A stretch of 64,000 nt of DNA from Paragonimus skrjabini miyazakii (lineage: Eukaryota; Platyhelminthes; Trematoda; Plagiorchiida; Troglotrematidae): assembly GCA_014338405.1 (NCBI GenBank), contig JTDE01002230.1, forward strand, positions 22,305 to 86,304, given 5' to 3'. Position 1 is the first letter of the stretch, and every line of letters begins with the position of its first letter. The notes beneath the pieces were generated by a model. That model had not been told where the DNA came from, ran no database searches, and worked only from the letters and a program-made list of their open reading frames with translations. The position numbers and the translations under genes are program-made. This document shows, piece by piece, positions 60,471 through 64,000 of the stretch.

Positions 60471-60551
60471 CCACTGGCTGGATTCGAACCAGCGACAGAA
60501 ACACCATGCCCAAACGCGGCAAGCACTCTACCAGCTGAGCTACGAAGCCAC
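60471..60551 (-). repeat. tRNA-headed repeat S2, well-preserved promoter boxes
   Basis: On the minus strand: TTCGTAGCTCAGCTGGTAGA (canonical A box and D arm), an anticodon-like stem TGCC/GGCA, then GGTGTTTCTGTC, then GCTGGTTCGAATCCAGC (perfect B box and T arm). The segment between the anticodon arm and T arm is too long and the acceptor ends do not pair, so a SINE head is more likely than a working tRNA gene. Same family as 24248-24316. Confidence 0.65.
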
Positions 60552-61970
60552 AGCTTCTTCTAAATTATCAAATCTGCTAAACTACGTATCAGTAATTTAT
60601 CTGTTTATTGCTGACTCACCCAAACGAATATCCTTGCATAGTAGACACAAAATCAGCACAATTCTGCATCATATGTGTAATTTGTGCACAATTATGGCGA
60701 ACACTTGGATTGCTCTAATCTGCAGATATCGTTGTCAAGGTGTTGTGGAATTATTGCCGGATAAAACAGCCGTCCACAAAACTTCAAAAGATTTTAAAAT
60801 ATCGTCCGTCGCTACAGTCTCAACAGTCATCACCGGGGCACCAGAGGGACATAAAACAAGACCAGAATGTCACCGACGGTCACCACGTCAATAATTGTCC
60901 TGTCAAGTAAACAAAAATGACTACAAGTGAAGTGGACTGAATGAACACCGGTTATCACACTCAAAAAATGAAAAACGGGAGAAAAACACACAAAGATGTT
61001 CACAACAGAAGCGTATCTGTCGGAAACAAGAAACAGATATTCCAGTGACACAAGCTAAGCTTGATAGAAGGGTACTGAAAATACAACACAATGTAGAAGT
61101 GAATATTATTGTACTCTCATGACCTAAGATCGATATCACAACGGAGGAGACTAACACAGATATCATCATGGTATTGCAGCTTCTGACCATCAAGATTTTG
61201 CTTACCTGTTTTCAGTTGTTCACGCAGCAGTTACTTCGGAATCCGTTCGTCGGTTATCTTACAGACGCTCCTCCGCCAGCGAAGCTGATTGAACACTGGC
61301 ACAGATTCAGCCTAATCCGTGTTCACTGAACCAACTACCTCAGTGTTTGAAACCATATCCGACAATCGAATTCTCAAGATGTCTTAGGCATTGCAACTAG
61401 AGGTGTCCCAAACACCATTCGTTCCGATGATACACGTGTTCCATCATTCTCACCGTGCGATAGCGTGGACATCATTTCACGGTAGACAAGTAGGTTGGTT
61501 TTCACCTTCCAGCTGCAGTTCTTCTGGACATTTTTTTTTAAAAAACATCCGAAAACAGCGCTGGATCCCTCAAGATGAGCCCATTATTTGTGGCCCACGA
61601 ACAAATCTGTCGAAAGATGGCTGCCCAAATTACAGAAGTATGTGTAACTATCTACAATATCTCCGTCGTCTAGAGAGAACGTGCAAGTACAAACACAGAT
61701 ACTACATTCATGTAACACCAACACCAAACATACTCCCGAGACAGGTACATCTACAGGAATTTACGCCTACGCTTACAATTCCTCAACAAAAGAACAGGAT
61801 GGTGACCGCCACCACCACAAGCGACCTAACCAACATGTCTACACTGACACTCCCAGAAGGTGTAGGATCACGGCGGTGTATGTATGAGCGTTTGTTGCCT
61901 GAATCGCGTTTAATTTTTCCATTAGTGTGCGGTTACGTATGTGCAATATCCCGTAAGCCAACGAAACTAA
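60552..61970. other. Unassigned, several overlapping open frames
   Basis: Plus frames at 60379-60894 (which runs across the S2 repeat) and 61391-62278 (which runs into the mariner element) cannot be single genes as they stand. Between 61640 and 61880 two plus frames are open and Thr/Pro/His-rich (for example MVTATTTSDLTNMSTLTLPE). A 53-codon frame starting at 61168 has a hydrophobic start. None has a recognised domain. Confidence 0.3.
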
Positions 61971-61974
61971 CCTA

Positions 61975-63270
61975 CGAGGGGGAGTCAAAAAGTAATGCCA
62001 TTTTATTTCGGACAGGTATAATTACCAACACAGGAACAGGTATTATACATCAAAATAAAGCTGATCCTCTGTGGATCACATCCCAACTTCTCAACATAGT
62101 CACCGTTACGCTCAATAGCAACGTTCCACCTTTGAATGAGCGCATGTATCCCTGCCTCGTAAAATTTTGTTGTCTGTTCTTTGAGCCAATTCTTCACTGT
62201 GGTTTTCACTTCCTCGTCACTGAAATGATGTTTGCCTCTCAAACCTTCTTTCATGAGGCCGAAGAGGTGATAATCTGAAGGCGCTAAATCTGGTGAGTAT
62301 GGAGGATGCCGTAAAGTTGTCCACCCGAATGAGGCGATTGTCTCCCCTGTCTTGATGCTTGCGTGTGGTCGAGCATTGTCTTGCAGAAGGAGGACTTTGC
62401 GGATTGGCAAATCGGGTCTCACTCGTTGGATTCTTGCTCTGAGCCTCATCAGGGTTTATTGTTTCTCCTCTAGGCAAGAAATCAAGCAGAATGACACCTT
62501 GAGCATCCCAAAAGACAGTCACCATGATTTTTCCAGCTGACTTTTGCGTCTTGCACTTTTTTGGTTGCGGTGATGATGAGTGGCGCCATTCCACTGACTG
62601 CCTCTTTGATTCCGGTTCGTAATGATGAACCCATGTTTCATCACCTGTTACGAGCCTTTGAAAGAAGGTGTTGTCTCTTTGACTTTGTTCACGAAGTTCA
62701 GTGCAGGCAGTGACCCTGTCAGTCTTGCGTTCGGTAGTCAGCTCTCTCGGTACCCAGCGGGCACACACTTTTGAAAAGCCAAGTGACTGGACTATGTTGT
62801 AAGCACTTCCATGGCTCACTCCAAGGTTTTCTGCCTGTCTTCTCTGATCAGAGCATCTGCTTTTGCTTTAGTGGCAGGATTAACAGACGCGGATGGACGG
62901 CCAGAATGGGGTTTATCGGCTACGCTCATAGTTCCCACCTTTACATCCTTCAAACGACGAACCCACCTGCATACATTGCTATAATCTACAGTATTGTCCT
63001 CAAACACATTTGTTAATCGTCTGTGAATATTCATGGGGGCTTTCCCCTCAGCAACAGGGAATGTAATCACTGCTCTTTGTTTTTGACGCAACTCTACGGG
63101 GGCAGCCATTTTGAATTTTCCTTGTGAGTCTAAAAACATGAAAAGTAAGAAACAAACTATTACATAACGTAAATGATATAATCATTTATAAATGGGAAAA
63201 AATTCAGGTAATTTTATGAAAAACTTCACCAGAATAAAAAACACTGGCATTACTTTTTGACTTCCCCTCG
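61975..63270 (-). mobile_element. Full-length mariner transposon (Tc1/mariner superfamily)
   Basis: 1296 bp with terminal inverted repeats: CGAGGGGGAGTCAAAAAGTA on the left and CGAGGGGAAGTCAAAAAGTA (read inward) on the right, matching at 25 of 26 positions. It is flanked by TA at 61973-61974 and 63271-63272, the target-site duplication typical of the superfamily. The transposase lies on the minus strand. Near-identical ends suggest a fairly recent insertion. Confidence 0.95.
62003..63109 (-). pseudogene. mariner transposase, DD34D type, two small frame-breaking deletions
   Basis: The preferred start is the ATG at 63107-63109 (MAAPVELRQKQR). The N-terminal helix-turn-helix part follows, then VTGDETWVHHYEPESK (first Asp), LLQDNARPH (second Asp) and YSPDLAPSDYHLF (third Asp, 34 residues after the second). 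All three catalytic residues are intact. The frame breaks near 62830-62845, between an IREDR stretch and AENLGVSHGS, and again near 62450, between RGETIN and TLMRLRARI. Both look like short deletions, the second having removed several codons. The product should be inactive, although the ends could still be mobilised by a related transposase. Confidence 0.92.
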
Positions 63271-63272
63271 TA

Positions 63273-64000
63273 TATGGCTTCAAAAGACTCCACATAGTGT
63301 GCAGTAATTTCAAGCAGGGGCACCGTCAACTGATGTTGCGCAGTGTGTTATGCCTCCATGGAATCGTTCGGTCATGCTTGAGTGTTTTTGTTAACGTGAT
63401 AAAAACGGCGGATTGAACATGGAGTGCACAAGCGTCAAGTTAGACGCATTTAGCCTGAATGTATGTCTGGCATTCTGGAGAAACGTCTGGTGCTCAGAAA
63501 TGGAGATATTGAGTCTTGAAGGCCAAGTATATTGTGAACAGCTGAGTAAGCAAAAAATACTAACGTGGGCCTAAGAGGTTTCACCGACAATGGATGACGG
63601 ATTCCCGACTGAATACAAGATACACAGGCGGATCATATTTGTGAGGTACAAAACAGTTGCTTTCATAGGTGGGATTCTCTCGAGCGCGGTTTTGTTGTTA
63701 ATCACAAGACGTGAGGATCATTAATTGACACAGTCGTTGAAAAAACCCTGTGCTCGTCCAGTTCATCACTGGGATTAGGGGGGCAGGTTGATGGTTGACG
63801 GGTGGACAGGGCAGTAGTTGTGCGCTTGATGCGAGGATGCCAGACGAAATATGTTGTAGCATTTCAGAGAAAATTATTTTCGGCATTTTTGTTTGATTAG
63901 TAGCTTTGGTGAGTTGCATGAAAGATGTTTCGCTGGATCACGAAGAAGCAAGCCTCTTGAAGAGTAGTGTAATCCCGCTTGAACGAGCAGATAAGACTTT
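63273..64000. other. No gene seen
   Basis: Flank of the mariner insertion. A minus frame at 63698-63919 lacks splice sites and domains. Confidence 0.45.

Noticed and set aside
60471..60551. Functional tRNA gene
   Set aside because: A and B boxes are perfect but the acceptor ends do not pair and the segment before the T arm is too long.
60379..60894. 171-codon plus-strand frame
   Set aside because: Its middle is the tRNA-headed S2 repeat in reverse; no domain and no splice support.
61391..62278. 295-codon plus-strand frame
   Set aside because: It crosses the left end of the mariner insertion and overlaps the transposase antisense, so it is not one gene.

Overview
The window looks like a piece of a repeat-rich eukaryotic genome, AT-rich by eye, with almost no long open reading frames. 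Its retroelements (an R2-like fragment, a decayed non-LTR reverse transcriptase, a Ty3/gypsy integrase, a mariner copy, tRNA-derived short elements), its very short introns and its small symmetric exons fit a parasitic flatworm (trematode or cestode). That is an inference; nothing here fixes the species. No prokaryotic features, CRISPR arrays, rRNA genes or convincing functional tRNA genes were seen.

Layout: 1-956 is the 3' part of a Ty3/gypsy pol gene with a broken integrase. 1746-2071 holds a diverged duplication of a unit of about 174 bp. 2630-3660 is a decayed non-LTR reverse transcriptase. From 3.7 to 59 kb the sequence is mostly intron-like or intergenic DNA, with many copies of one SINE-like family, two copies of a second tRNA-headed repeat, a 97%-identical inverted repeat (28684-29358 against 34353-35242, the right arm containing a 100-N gap), and an R2-like fragment (50256-50828, minus). 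A complete mariner element with TA duplications sits at 61975-63270.

The most interesting host signal is a set of plus-strand exons coding for threonine-rich, mucin-like sequence: 22006-22026, 44005-44046, 45563-45898, 51191-51256 and 56657-57046. Each lies between plausible splice sites. Each begins and ends in phase 1, so each is a multiple of three (21, 42, 336, 66 and 390 nt) and could be skipped or duplicated without breaking the frame. This is the design known from schistosome micro-exon genes and mucins. A possible C-terminal exon pair separated by a 45-nt intron lies at 53305-53699.

On the minus strand I could also string together candidate exons from about 54.6 kb down to 5.4 kb. 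A run from 37.3 to 19.4 kb has matching phases from one to the next. I do not recognise the protein. Chance open frames flanked by AG and GT are common in sequence like this, so these are proposals with low confidence. If both sets are real, two multi-exon genes on opposite strands are interleaved over tens of kilobases.
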